Assembly (NCBI GenBank): GCA_036960565.1
Contig: JBALXQ010000002.1
Coordinates: 1 to 64,000, forward strand
Direction of reading: 5' to 3'
Length of the DNA stretch: 64,000 nucleotides
Origin: Bermanella sp036960565
GTDB taxonomy: Bacteria > Pseudomonadota > Gammaproteobacteria > Pseudomonadales > Oceanobacteraceae
Shown here: positions 25,388 to 35,066 of the stretch, piece by piece
How positions within the stretch are numbered: the first letter of the stretch is position 1
How the letters are laid out: each line of letters opens with the position of its first letter
Notes under the pieces: model-generated
Seen by the model: only the letters and a program-made list of their open reading frames with translations
Database searches by the model: none
Told to the model about the DNA's origin: nothing
Position numbers and translations under genes: made by a program

Positions 25388-27535
25388 TTACGCTTGTGCC
25401 TCATTAATGGCATCTAAAACTTGGCGAGCAGACACCGGAATTTTGGTGCCGGGGCCAAATATGCCTTTAACGCCTGCAGCCCACAAGTAATCGTAATCCT
25501 GCTTTGGAATCACACCACCAGCCACCACAATAATATCATCGGCGCCTTGGTCTTTTAAGGCGGCAATTAATGCTGGAACCAAAGTTTTATGCCCGGCTGC
25601 CTGTGAGCTTACACCCACCACGTGCACGTCATTTTCTACAGCTTGTTTGGCGACTTCTTCAGGGGTTGAGAACATAGGCGACAAATCAATATCAAATCCT
25701 ACATCGGCAAAGGCAGTGGCAATTACTTTTGCACCACGGTCATGACCGTCCTGTCCCATTTTACACACCAACATACGAGGGCGACGACCTTGAGCATTTT
25801 CAAATGTCTCAATATCGCTTTTAATGGCTTGCCAGTCAGCATCGTCTTCATAAGAAGCGCCATATACGCCACTAATGGTACGAGCTTCTGCCTTGTAACG
25901 GCCAAATTCCTCTTCCATAGCGTCTGAGATCTCACCTACAGTGGCCCGCAAACGAGCGGCCTTTATAGATAAGTCTAGCAAATTACCTGTACCTGATTTT
26001 GCAGCGGCGGTTATATCTGCAAGCGCGGCTTTAACGGCTTTAGTATCTCGGCTGGCTTTTATTTCTGTTAAGCGTTTAATTTGGGATTCACGCACGGCCA
26101 CGTTATCCACCTCTAAAATGTCCAGCTCTTCTTCTTGATCTTTATCCAGTAAGTATTTGTTCACACCTACAATCACATCTTCACCGCGGTCGATACGGGC
26201 CTGCTTTTTAGCGGCCGATTCTTCGATGCGCATCTTAGGCAAACCTTCCTCTATGGCCTTGGCCATACCGCCTTTTTCTTCAATTTCCTCAATTAATGTC
26301 CAAGCTTTGTCGGCCATATTTTGCGTCAGTGTTTCCATCATATAAGAGCCGCCCCATGGGTCTACCACCTGGGTGATGCCAGTTTCTTCCTGCAAAATAA
26401 TCTGGGTATTACGGGCGATACGAGCACTAAACTCTGTGGGCAAGGCCACTGCTTCATCCAATGCATTAGTATGCAGAGACTGGGTGCCACCAAATATGGC
26501 TGCCATGGCTTCTATGGTGGTGCGCACAACGTTGTTGTATGGGTCTTGCTCGGTTAAAGACCAGCCGGAGGTTTGTGAGTGAGTACGCAACATGCTGGAT
26601 TTAGGGTTAGTGGGGTTAAACTCTTTCATGATGCGATTCCACAACAAACGCCCAGCTCTTAGCTTGGCAATTTCCATGTAGAAATTCATGCTGATACCCC
26701 AGAAAAATGACAAGCGTGGGGCAAATTTATCCACTTCCAAGCCTGCTGCAATGGCAGTACGTACATATTCGCGGCCATCACTTAAGGTATAGGCTAGCTC
26801 CAACGCGGCATCTGCTCCGGCTTCCTGAATGTGGTAACCAGAAATAGAAATGCTGTTGTACTTGGGCATATGCTCGGTGGTGTAGCCAATGATGTCACCG
26901 ATTATTTTCATTGAAGAAGCAGGTGGATACACATAGGTATTACGCACCATGAATTCTTTTAAAATATCGTTTTGAATGGTGCCTGATAATTTTTCCTGTG
27001 ACACACCTTGTTCTTCTGCGGCCACAATGTAGTTGGCCAATATTGGTAATACAGCACCGTTCATGGTCATGGAAACCGAAACTTTATCTAGTGGAATTTC
27101 ATTAAATAAAATTTTCATGTCTTCTACAGAGTCGATAGCCACCCCTGCTTTACCTACGTCGCCGGTAACACGCTCGTGATCGGAATCGTAACCGCGGTGG
27201 GTGGCTAAATCGAACGCCACCGATACGCCTTGAGCACCGGCCTTTAGGTTTTTACGATAGAAAGCGTTGGACTCTTCAGCGGTACTGAAACCAGCATATT
27301 GACGAATCGTCCAAGGACGGCCAGCATACATAGTGGCTTGTGGGCCACGCACGTAAGGGGCCATGCCTGGCATGGTATTGGCAAATTCTAAATCTTTAAC
27401 ATCTTCTTGGGTGTATAGCACTTTTATGGGCACGCCCTCGGGCGTGTGCCATTCCATCTCTTCAGGCGTTAAGCCCTTCATTTGTTTGGTGGCCAGAGCT
27501 TGCCACTCTTCTAAGGTATATTTTTGATCTGACAT
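25388..27535 (-). CDS. scpA: methylmalonyl-CoA mutase (single-chain)
   Basis: From the ATG at 27535 (MSDQKYTLEEW) it has 715 residues; the frame is open to 27562, but that would overlap the epimerase gene. It is a full-length single-chain mutase like E. coli Sbm, converting (R)-methylmalonyl-CoA to succinyl-CoA with adenosylcobalamin. The N-terminal substrate barrel has GVSVAFDLATHRGYDSDH; the C-terminal cobalamin domain has the lower-ligand motif DGHDRG (His598) in KMGQDGHDRGAK. The start codon is one base from the epimerase stop codon, so the two are tightly coupled. Confidence 0.96.
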   Translation of the reverse strand: MSDQKYTLEEWQALATKQMKGLTPEEMEWHTPEGVPIKVLYTQEDVKDLEFANTMPGMAPYVRGPQATMYAGRPWTIRQYAGFSTAEESNAFYRKNLKAGAQGVSVAFDLATHRGYDSDHERVTGDVGKAGVAIDSVEDMKILFNEIPLDKVSVSMTMNGAVLPILANYIVAAEEQGVSQEKLSGTIQNDILKEFMVRNTYVYPPASSMKIIGDIIGYTTEHMPKYNSISISGYHIQEAGADAALELAYTLSDGREYVRTAIAAGLEVDKFAPRLSFFWGISMNFYMEIAKLRAGRLLWNRIMKEFNPTNPKSSMLRTHSQTSGWSLTEQDPYNNVVRTTIEAMAAIFGGTQSLHTNALDEAVALPTEFSARIARNTQIILQEETGITQVVDPWGGSYMMETLTQNMADKAWTLIEEIEEKGGMAKAIEEGLPKMRIEESAAKKQARIDRGEDVIVGVNKYLLDKDQEEELDILEVDNVAVRESQIKRLTEIKASRDTKAVKAALADITAAAKSGTGNLLDLSIKAARLRATVGEISDAMEEEFGRYKAEARTISGVYGASYEDDADWQAIKSDIETFENAQGRRPRMLVCKMGQDGHDRGAKVIATAFADVGFDIDLSPMFSTPEEVAKQAVENDVHVVGVSSQAAGHKTLVPALIAALKDQGADDIIVVAGGVIPKQDYDYLWAAGVKGIFGPGTKIPVSARQVLDAINEAQA

Positions 27536-27536
27536 A

Positions 27537-27962
27537 TTAATGCTTCCCCTCTTCTTTGCCATCTAAGGGCTGGTTCAATTCGATCAGCACGCCGTCGCAT
27601 GATTTAGGGTGAATAAAAATCACCTTGGAATTGTGAGCGCCTAATGTGGGGGCGTCAGATAAAAACTGATAACCTTTCTCTTTTAGGCGTGCCACGTCTT
27701 CTTCTATGTTATCACTGCGAAAACATAGGTGATGCAGGCCAGGCCCTTTTTTCTCAAGGTAACCCTTAATTGGGCCTTCATCATTTAATGGATGTACCAA
27801 TTCAATGCTGGTTTCAGATAGCGGAAAAAACGCCGTGCTGGTTTTAGCAGCGACTACATCTTCTTTACCTTTAAAGGTTAGACCAAAGTCATCCATAAAG
27901 CGTTTGATGGATTTCTCTAAATCTGGTACTGCGATCGCGATGTGATCAAGTGCAACTATCAT
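27537..27962 (-). CDS. mce: methylmalonyl-CoA epimerase
   Basis: From the ATG at 27962, preceded by AAAGG with seven bases of spacing, the protein has 141 residues; a TTG at 27977 overlaps that ribosome-binding site. It is a vicinal-oxygen-chelate protein with metal-binding histidines in ALDHIAIAVPD and GLHHLCFRSDN and a glutamate in VLIELNQP. It interconverts the S and R isomers of methylmalonyl-CoA between the carboxylase and the mutase. It lies directly upstream of the mutase and 75 bp downstream of the biotin carboxylase gene. Confidence 0.95.
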   Translation of the reverse strand: MIVALDHIAIAVPDLEKSIKRFMDDFGLTFKGKEDVVAAKTSTAFFPLSETSIELVHPLNDEGPIKGYLEKKGPGLHHLCFRSDNIEEDVARLKEKGYQFLSDAPTLGAHNSKVIFIHPKSCDGVLIELNQPLDGKEEGKH

Positions 27963-28037
27963 GCTATTACCTTTCAATACTCGTTCTTATTGCTCACTGA
28001 AATAGCCACAGCTAATGTCAGTGAACTTTAGATATTT

Positions 28038-30872
28038 TTATAAGCAACCTAAAAAAGATTGAGTTTGTTTCTCGCGGCGAGCGTTAATATCTTCTGCTGA
28101 TTCTTCTACCGCAATTTCGTCTGGAATGATTTTATACAAGGGTTGCCCCTTTTTAATAATCTCACCATCACTTTCTACTAATACTTTTGATATGGTTCCG
28201 CTAAACGGCGCGTTTATTTTGTTGAACATTTTCATAACTTCAACAATGTATAACGGTTCACCAGCATTGAAGTGACTACCAACTTCTACAAAGGCTGGCA
28301 TGCCAGGTGCTTCACAGCTATAGAACATACCGCCTGAGGCCGCTAGGATTTCATCGCTCTTGGCGACTGGTGGTGGCACCAATACTTTAGCCATTTGTTT
28401 TTGCAATGCTTCTTTGGTTAGCTTTTCTGGAATGTCGATGCTTAGATCGTCATTGACTTTTAAATCAAAGAACCCTGTGGCCCGTGCAAGGTAAGGCAGT
28501 ATCGCTAAAATTTCACTACCGGCTTGGAAACCTGCGTGAGCAGATTGTGCTTGAGACCATTGTGCTGCATCGATTCCTGTCGGTGCTTTACCCGCCAATG
28601 CTTGTTGGGCTACTTCAAAGTCATCGGTTCCCAGTTTTTCTTTAAGGGCATCGTAAAATGCAACCGCTTCCATCAGTACTTCATTGTCATGATCCCAAAT
28701 CATGTGGGCTGCAGGTTTGCTTTCGCAGTAGTCCATGTTTAGGAAGTGATAGGTATCGGCCAATATTCGAACAGGATTTGTTTTGAATACGACCTTGCCA
28801 CTTTCAAAAGCAAAATTTTCCTGATTGATAGACAGCCAACCAGCCAGCATGTGAGGCTCTTCCAGTAGAATGGCCAGTGGGCGTGTTAGTAAAATTTGTT
28901 TGCGTGCAAATATGCCTTTAAGAGCTTGTTGATTATCTTTGTCGCTGGTGGCGGCAATGGAATCTTGGCAAATTTTATTGTAAGCGCCGCTTAAATCTAA
29001 ATCGTTGGCGGCTTGTTTTAATAAACCTACAGAGGTTAGGTAAGGCACGATGAAGTTTGTGCTAGGGCGCGCATTAATATTGTTACCCAAGAACCAATTA
29101 ACCAAGCCGTAATGAAAGCCAAGATTGGTGGCCAGATCCTTACCGCGCAATTCCGTTACGCGTAACACCTCGCTCATTTTTTCATAAGTGCTGGTGCGAT
29201 CGTTGCCAATGGTTAATAGCAGGGCAATGTTACTGTCGTATGCACCTGCTAGGTGATATTTCATAAAGACATCGGTATCAGGGTTGTGCATGCTGATGCC
29301 CTGATCGTCACGAATTTCGCCATCAATAGGATTTGACCAGTTTTCAATAACACCACCTGCGTGGGGTTGCAGTGCTTGGTTGGTGGCATTCATACGCGCC
29401 TCAACCGAAGCCTTGCTGCGTAATATACGTTGCGGTTTGGGTAGCTTTGGCCCGTGTGCTGCTAGCAGCATCATGGTCTCTACAAGAGACTCCACAATGA
29501 AAGAGTCGTCAGCGTTTTCTGGGTTAACAAACTCCAGTTTATAACAAAGCTCAGTCACTCTGTGCTCTACCTGAATACGCGTATTCATTTCCATGAAATA
29601 GTGCGATTCACCGTCTACGATGCATTCGAATGTACCCAATGAATCAAGTTTAACCGCTTCACCAAAGACGGCCCCTTCGTGCTCCATTCGAATCAGAATG
29701 TCTAAATCTTTCTTAAGTTGATTGGCCTCGGCTGTTTTATTGGCTTTAACAGCGGTCTGGATCGCTTCGTTTAGCTCTTCTTCGGTAACCGATACTTCTA
29801 ACAATTTTTGTTCGTGCATTTGTAAAGAACAGTCACGGCCGCCCATGGTCATGCACCAGTCGCCGTTACCAATTACTTGAATCTCTTGGTGGCGAGTCGT
29901 ATCAATGTTCATTTCAATTAATACGTTTTTATTGTCGCCCACACCATTGGTTTTTAATTCAATTAAGCACTCTACAACTAAAGACGGCACACAGGCTGCG
30001 GCTTTTTCAACTTTATCTTCAAGGGTAGCGCCTTCGTAAGAATTAGCCGATTGTAAAATACGCTGACCCTTACCACCGCCACCGGCAATGGCTTTTAAAC
30101 GAAAGCGATTATTGGGTTTTTCAGTCAGCATGCGTTTGGCTTCAAGTTGCAAAGCTAAGCCAATATCAGACGCATCAATAATGTCGATGCCAGCAGCGTA
30201 AGAGGCGGCCAATAATGCCAATGCTTTTTCTTCATCATCTTTACAGGCTGAAAAATCCACCTCTAGTTTGTTGGCCTTGGCACACTTTTCTAATTCTTTG
30301 CCGTATTTTGCAAATAAGGCCTGGCTGGTAGCATTGTTGACGCCAGGGGTTACCGATACACCGGTTGCAAGTGCGGTGCGTTTTGCCGAGTCTTTCATGC
30401 CGGCGGAGCGCTGAGTGTAAGAACAAGGGCCCATGAAATTAAGGCCCGCGTTTTCCATGGCTTCAACCATTTCAGCGTCTTCCGACATAAAGCCGTAACC
30501 AGCAAAAATAGCGTTATAACCATTGGTGTGAGCAATATTAATAATTTGCTGAATACGCTGGGCGCGCTCGACCTTGTCGCTTCCTGAATAATCAGGCACA
30601 CGGTGAATGCGTGAAGGGTCGGTTAGTTTACGTAATTCAGGTGCCAGTGCGTTTTGATAAGTAATAGAATCTTTTTCAGATAAAAGAATGCCGTAATTGT
30701 GAATGCCCATTTCATCAAAGACATCCATGGCTTCTTTACGAATAGGACCACGGCAAATAATTAACGGGCGAATATGAGTGCAATCGAATGATTGAACCCA
30801 TGGGCTGTTTGATTCCCCAAGTTTACGATCGGTATGGATCAAGGGGTTAGCTAAATAGTTTTCATTAGACAT
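28038..30872 (-). CDS. biotin carboxylase/BCCP fusion subunit of an acyl-CoA (probably propionyl-CoA) carboxylase
   Basis: From the ATG at 30872 it has 944 residues, much longer than the ~670 of usual PccA. Order: N-terminal extension, biotin carboxylase N domain (~30-165), ATP-grasp with GGGGKG near 264-269 and the catalytic EMNTRIQVEH at 428-437, biotin carboxylase C domain, a ~250-residue middle region, and a C-terminal biotinyl domain with Lys881 in EVMKMFNK. The normally invariant QRRHQK block reads QMHEQK here, so this is a divergent clade. With the beta subunit upstream and epimerase, mutase and meaB downstream, propionyl-CoA carboxylation is the best assignment. A different acyl-CoA cannot be excluded. 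Confidence 0.9.
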   Translation of the reverse strand: MSNENYLANPLIHTDRKLGESNSPWVQSFDCTHIRPLIICRGPIRKEAMDVFDEMGIHNYGILLSEKDSITYQNALAPELRKLTDPSRIHRVPDYSGSDKVERAQRIQQIINIAHTNGYNAIFAGYGFMSEDAEMVEAMENAGLNFMGPCSYTQRSAGMKDSAKRTALATGVSVTPGVNNATSQALFAKYGKELEKCAKANKLEVDFSACKDDEEKALALLAASYAAGIDIIDASDIGLALQLEAKRMLTEKPNNRFRLKAIAGGGGKGQRILQSANSYEGATLEDKVEKAAACVPSLVVECLIELKTNGVGDNKNVLIEMNIDTTRHQEIQVIGNGDWCMTMGGRDCSLQMHEQKLLEVSVTEEELNEAIQTAVKANKTAEANQLKKDLDILIRMEHEGAVFGEAVKLDSLGTFECIVDGESHYFMEMNTRIQVEHRVTELCYKLEFVNPENADDSFIVESLVETMMLLAAHGPKLPKPQRILRSKASVEARMNATNQALQPHAGGVIENWSNPIDGEIRDDQGISMHNPDTDVFMKYHLAGAYDSNIALLLTIGNDRTSTYEKMSEVLRVTELRGKDLATNLGFHYGLVNWFLGNNINARPSTNFIVPYLTSVGLLKQAANDLDLSGAYNKICQDSIAATSDKDNQQALKGIFARKQILLTRPLAILLEEPHMLAGWLSINQENFAFESGKVVFKTNPVRILADTYHFLNMDYCESKPAAHMIWDHDNEVLMEAVAFYDALKEKLGTDDFEVAQQALAGKAPTGIDAAQWSQAQSAHAGFQAGSEILAILPYLARATGFFDLKVNDDLSIDIPEKLTKEALQKQMAKVLVPPPVAKSDEILAASGGMFYSCEAPGMPAFVEVGSHFNAGEPLYIVEVMKMFNKINAPFSGTISKVLVESDGEIIKKGQPLYKIIPDEIAVEESAEDINARREKQTQSFLGCL

Positions 30873-31016
30873 TGGCAATTACTATAGTAAAGACCCAAAA
30901 AGCTAGTTTACTTGATCTGACAGCGTGAAAAATTTTATCAAACCGATTTATTTAAACTAATACCCAAAGGGCATGATAGCTCCAGTCTTTCAAAAATATT
31001 TTCTTTGCCAGCTCAT

Positions 31017-31125
31017 CGCCACTAACGCTTTTAAATCTAAACTCCTTTCGTGTTTTTGTTTTCAAGAGAACATTAGATCTCTCAATTTAATATCATTCTC
31101 GCCACAGGGTTAAGCGTTAGTGGCG
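31017..31125. repeat. 14-bp perfect inverted repeat between the carboxylase genes
   Basis: CGCCACTAACGCTT at 31017-31030 is the exact reverse complement of AAGCGTTAGTGGCG at 31112-31125, separated by 81 bp. It lies in the 269-bp gap between the carboxyltransferase and the biotin carboxylase genes. In the transcript it could form a large stem-loop that terminates, attenuates or stabilises part of the operon message; this is inference. The remaining gap is AT-rich with nothing else recognised. Confidence 0.6.
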
Positions 31126-31141
31126 AATAAGCTAGCTCAAA

Positions 31142-32800
31142 TTAGAAGAATTCTCGTTGCACGCTGCTCAATGGCTCCGGCGTGTAATGTTTTAGATGGA
31201 ATTCCATATGTTCACCTAGCACTTTACGTAAATCGCTTGGCATCACAATTTGAGAAATACTGCCCAGACTTAACGCTTCATTAGGATTCATTAATTCTTC
31301 TTCATAACGCTTGGCTAATAAGGCTTCTTGATCAATACCCCATTGCGCTGTTTCTTGTTTGGCTTTAATGGCACTGCGAATTTCACGCAATTCTTTTTTG
31401 TAAACAAACTCAATACCGGCAGGGCCCATTACCGCAGCACGGGTAGAAGGCAGGGCGATGACTAGGTCGGCGCCAGTTGGGTAGTTGTTGTAAGAAGCGT
31501 AAGCACCGCCGTAAGCGTTACGTAGAATTAACAAGAAGCGCGGTGTGCGCAAATCGATAATGGCATCCAACATGGCGCGACCCGCTTGTACGATACCGCC
31601 TGCTTCTTGATCTTTACCGGGACGGAAGCCCGTGGTGTCTTCCATGAAAATAACCGGAATGTTGTAGAGGTTGCAAAAGCGAATGAAGCGCGCGTTTTTA
31701 TAAGCGGCATCAATGTCTATTTGACCAGAGCCCACAGCGGAGTTATTGGCCACAAAACCAATTACATTGCCGCCCATGCGCCCTAAAGCGACAATCGTAT
31801 TACGGGCACGATCAGGTTGGATTTCTAAGAAGTCACCGTGATCACAAAGCTGTTGAATAATAATGCTAACGTCAACAGGAGTGTTAAAACCGCTGGGGCT
31901 GTTGAAGGCTTTTTTCAACAGAATTTCAATGTCCCATGTTTTACGATCAATAGGGTCCGAGGTTTCTTGAACCGGCGCCAATTGACTGTTGTTGTCTGGA
32001 ATGTAATTTAAAAGCTCTTTCACTTTTTTAAGTGCGGCCACTTCGTCTTCAACTACAAAATCGGTCACACCTGTTTGGCTATGTACTCCTGGTCCACCCA
32101 ATTCATCTGCGGTGACGTCTTCACCTAATACCGATTTCACAACACCCGGTCCGGTTAAACCAAAAAAGGTATCGTTAGGTTGAATTAGAAAGCTGCCTTG
32201 ACGAGGAAGGTATGAGCCGCCGCCTGCGTTAAAGCCAAACATGCACATGATAGAAGGCACTACGCCACTAATTTTACGCAATGCAGTAAAGGCTTCGGCG
32301 TAACCATCAAGGCCGCCTACGCCAGCAGGTACATAAGCACCGGCTGAATCGTTCATGCCCACCAGTGGAATGCGACGCTTGCCGGCTAGCTCAAAAAGGC
32401 GAGCCAATTTTTTACCGTTGGTGGCGTCCATTGAGCCTGCGCGAACAGTGAAATCGTGACCGTAAAGGGCCACGTCACGGCCGTTAATTTTAACCACCGC
32501 CGTCACTAGGCCGGCACCATCAAGGTTTTTCCCCCAGTTTTGAAATAACACTTTTGGGTCTTCATCGGTTAATACCGAAATACGCTCCCAAATGGTCATG
32601 CGGTTTTTACCGTGCTGGCGGGTAATAGAAGGAATGCCGGCGGCGGTTCTGGGGCGTTGAATTAAGTCGTAGCCTTTTTTAAGGCTTTCTTCATATAGGC
32701 CAGGCTCGTAGGAGGCTTGTCCTGGAACGCTGAACTCTACTTCTTCTTTTTGATTGAAGGGATTAGTTAAGGAAGCCTGCGCTTTATTGGTTTTTGTCAT
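31142..32800 (-). CDS. acyl-CoA carboxylase carboxyltransferase (beta) subunit, probably propionyl-CoA
   Basis: A 552-residue crotonase-fold carboxyltransferase with both halves present: GRDVALYGHDFTVRAGSMDA and FGFNAGGGSYLPRQGSFL in the N half, and MEDTTGFRPGKDQEAGG with RNAYGGAYASYNNYP in the C half. It transfers carbon dioxide from biotin to an acyl-CoA. It is the first gene of the minus-strand propionate cluster; the biotin carboxylase subunit is the next gene. Likely role: propionyl-CoA to methylmalonyl-CoA. Homologues also include methylcrotonyl- and acetyl-CoA carboxylases, so substrate is inferred from context. Confidence 0.92.
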   Translation of the reverse strand: MTKTNKAQASLTNPFNQKEEVEFSVPGQASYEPGLYEESLKKGYDLIQRPRTAAGIPSITRQHGKNRMTIWERISVLTDEDPKVLFQNWGKNLDGAGLVTAVVKINGRDVALYGHDFTVRAGSMDATNGKKLARLFELAGKRRIPLVGMNDSAGAYVPAGVGGLDGYAEAFTALRKISGVVPSIMCMFGFNAGGGSYLPRQGSFLIQPNDTFFGLTGPGVVKSVLGEDVTADELGGPGVHSQTGVTDFVVEDEVAALKKVKELLNYIPDNNSQLAPVQETSDPIDRKTWDIEILLKKAFNSPSGFNTPVDVSIIIQQLCDHGDFLEIQPDRARNTIVALGRMGGNVIGFVANNSAVGSGQIDIDAAYKNARFIRFCNLYNIPVIFMEDTTGFRPGKDQEAGGIVQAGRAMLDAIIDLRTPRFLLILRNAYGGAYASYNNYPTGADLVIALPSTRAAVMGPAGIEFVYKKELREIRSAIKAKQETAQWGIDQEALLAKRYEEELMNPNEALSLGSISQIVMPSDLRKVLGEHMEFHLKHYTPEPLSSVQREFF

Positions 32801-33213
32801 GTTTTCTCAATCCTATGAGCGTTTTTAGCTGCTTTTTATTAGACCCTAGTATGAGTTGAATTAGGGTTAAACAGCCTTGGTAACGTCTCTAGTTAGATGT
32901 TAGGTCTATAAAAGTTTGATGGATCATATAAGGGAATGTCTAGCTTGTGAATAGCCAATGGAGCCTTCTAAATTGGCATTATCTACCTGTATCCCTTTAA
33001 ATATAGGGTGTTAATGCATAAATTAGAGTAAATACGTCACATAAAAGCTAAATGCTAGTAGACATAATCGCTCATGCTTGTCACGAGATTGCCTGAAGAA
33101 ATAGACATATTCGCTCTACTACCACATTGCGGAAGCCTTAATGCTTAATTGGGGTGTTTTGTCCTGATTGGTTAAAAGGTATACTGCAATGATATTTTTT
33201 AATAGGTTTGCTC
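32801..33213. other. 413-bp divergent intergenic region
   Basis: This gap separates the propionate cluster (minus) from the asparaginase-like gene (plus) and must hold both promoters. TATACT at 33180-33185 is a possible -10 for the plus-strand gene, without a good -35. I see no cobalamin riboswitch, no protein-coding frame and no clear operator palindrome. Confidence 0.4.
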
Positions 33214-33720
33214 ATGCAAAAACTCCTGGTTCTTACCACTGGCGGTACTATCGACAAGGTCTATTTTGATGCCCTTAGCCAATTTGAGGTGGGTGACCCT
33301 GTGGCGCACGAGATTTTGTCTGCGATGAACGTAGCCTTTGAGTTTGAGGTTCTGGAAATTTGCAGAAAAGATAGTTTGGAAATTACCGACCAAGATCGCC
33401 AAGCTCTACGGGATGCTATTGAAGCAAGCGATGCTCGCCATATTTTGATTACACATGGTACCGATACCATGGTGGATACGGCTCAGTTTATTGGTGAGCA
33501 AACTCAAAAATCAATTATTTTAACCGGCGCTATGCAGCCAGCGGCGTTCAAAGATACCGATGCCGTATTTAATATGGGCTCCGCCATTGGCGCTTTGGCC
33601 ATTGCAGGGCCGGGTGTTTATATTGCTATGAGTGGTCGTGTTTACCCAGCTGGGGAAGTGTTTAAAAATTATGACTCAAAACGCTTCGAAACCGCAGAAG
33701 CTCCTAAACAGGTTCAGTAA
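33214..33720 (+). CDS. short asparaginase-domain protein
   Basis: From the ATG at 33214 it has 168 residues, half the length of type I/II asparaginases. The N-terminal asparaginase domain is intact: catalytic threonine in TTGGTID and the second active-site block THGTDTMVDTA, then LTGAMQPA and AMSGRVYPAGEVFKN. The C-terminal domain is absent, and a strong terminator follows 17 bp after the stop, so this is not a recent truncation. Such single-domain forms exist in many gammaproteobacteria; whether they hydrolyse asparagine is unknown to me. Confidence 0.85.
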   Translation: MQKLLVLTTGGTIDKVYFDALSQFEVGDPVAHEILSAMNVAFEFEVLEICRKDSLEITDQDRQALRDAIEASDARHILITHGTDTMVDTAQFIGEQTQKSIILTGAMQPAAFKDTDAVFNMGSAIGALAIAGPGVYIAMSGRVYPAGEVFKNYDSKRFETAEAPKQVQ

Positions 33721-33737
33721 CTCCCCTCTGAGTTTTT

Positions 33738-33774
33738 AAAACCTTGTTATGTATGTTTTATATAACAAGGTTTT
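33738..33774. terminator. bidirectional terminator
   Basis: AAAACCTTGTTAT (33738-33750) and ATAACAAGGTTTT (33762-33774) form a perfect 13-bp stem with an 11-base loop and U-rich 3' side on both strands. It separates the convergent asparaginase-like and patB genes. Confidence 0.85.
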
Positions 33775-33779
33775 AGTTG

Positions 33780-34940
33780 TTAAGATTTCAATTCTAACAA
33801 TCTTGTCTTAACTGCTTTCTCAATTCTATTTAACGCCTCAATTAATACGCTCTGCTGACAACCAAAGTTAAGGCGTACATAGTTGTTGTCGCCAAACTCT
33901 GATCCCGCCGACATGCCAACGCCATATTTTTCAAAATATTTTTGAGGTTGTTCAAGTTTTAAATCTTCTACATTTAGCCAGGCAAGGTAAGTGGCTTCTA
34001 CCGGGCGCATGCTAATTCCGTTAATGGCTTTAATGCGCTCAAAAATGATTTGATTGTTTTTTTGTAAATATTCAATTAGTTCCAGTCGCCAAGGTTCGCC
34101 ATATTTATAGGCAGCAATGGCGGCTTGGGTACCGATGATATTGACGTGTCCTACTAATCCGTACATTAATTGACTGTATTGTGTGCGCATTTTTTTGTTG
34201 GAAATAACCGCAAAGGCGGCGTCTAATCCGGCGATATTAAAGGTTTTACTAGGGGCCATTAGCGTAATAGAGCGCTGCGCAATTTCTTCGTTCAGGCTGG
34301 CAATGGGAATATGAGGCACGCCATTTAAAATTAAGTCGCAGTGAATATCGTCGGAGCAAATAATTAAATCATGTTCTATACAGAGCTGGCCTAGATCAGT
34401 TAATTCCTGCTTTGTGTAGACTTTGCCGATGGGGTTGTGGGGATTGCACAACAGCATCACACCAGTATCTTCGCTGATTTTTTTTTTCATTTCTTGTAAA
34501 TCAAGACTCCAGCTATTGCCGTCGGCCTTGGCTAAAAAACTTTGGTTTTCAAATTGGATGATGGGTGCGTGTTGTTTTAAATGAGGGTACACAGGCAGGG
34601 CGGTAATTCCGGCAGCCTTTCCTTTTTGCGCGGATATAGCACGCGCCACATTTAGGCCTTTAACGACACCGGGTGTGAGCACGATCCATTCTGGTTGAAT
34701 GGTCCATTGGTAGTGTTTTTGGCAGTGTTGAACAATTAACCCCATTAATTCTGGGTTGTCGGAGCCATAACCTAGTACACCATGATTACTGCGCTTATTA
34801 ATGGCTTTTACTATTTCAGGGGCCACATGAAAATCCATGTCGGCCACCCACATGGGGATGATGTCCTGATTGGCGTAGCGCTTCCACTTGATGGAGTCGG
34901 AGCCAGCGCGATTAACTTCTGGACCAAATTGAATAGGCAT
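33780..34940 (-). CDS. patB: PatB/MalY-type cystathionine beta-lyase (PLP)
   Basis: A 386-residue fold-type I PLP enzyme of the MalY/PatB group. Key segments are PMWVADMDFHVAP (residues 29-41), NPHNPIGKVYT (166-176), SDDIHCDL (196-203) and the PLP lysine K232 in APSKTFN. These enzymes cleave C-S bonds of cystathionine or cysteine conjugates; E. coli MalY also modulates MalT, which is not implied here. Gene is alone on this strand between a terminator and the siderophore-interacting protein. The symbol follows the family and is not proof of substrate. Confidence 0.9.
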   Translation of the reverse strand: MPIQFGPEVNRAGSDSIKWKRYANQDIIPMWVADMDFHVAPEIVKAINKRSNHGVLGYGSDNPELMGLIVQHCQKHYQWTIQPEWIVLTPGVVKGLNVARAISAQKGKAAGITALPVYPHLKQHAPIIQFENQSFLAKADGNSWSLDLQEMKKKISEDTGVMLLCNPHNPIGKVYTKQELTDLGQLCIEHDLIICSDDIHCDLILNGVPHIPIASLNEEIAQRSITLMAPSKTFNIAGLDAAFAVISNKKMRTQYSQLMYGLVGHVNIIGTQAAIAAYKYGEPWRLELIEYLQKNNQIIFERIKAINGISMRPVEATYLAWLNVEDLKLEQPQKYFEKYGVGMSAGSEFGDNNYVRLNFGCQQSVLIEALNRIEKAVKTRLLELKS

Positions 34941-35066
34941 GATTTTTTTCTTTAAATAAAAAAGAAAACATAAGCCAAAACAGTATTTTGGTAAAGCCTT
35001 AGTAGGAATTAAAAGCTGGGAATAAAAATTTGATCCTAGCCCTAACCATAAGGGCTAAAATACCAG

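Noticed and set aside
32801..33213. Cobalamin riboswitch expected before a B12-dependent cluster
   Set aside because: No cobalamin-riboswitch core such as the conserved B12-box sequence was recognised here or upstream of the mutase.
33721..33780. Frameshifted C-terminal half of the asparaginase gene
   Set aside because: Only 59 bp and a terminator follow the stop codon; no remnant of a C-terminal domain is present.
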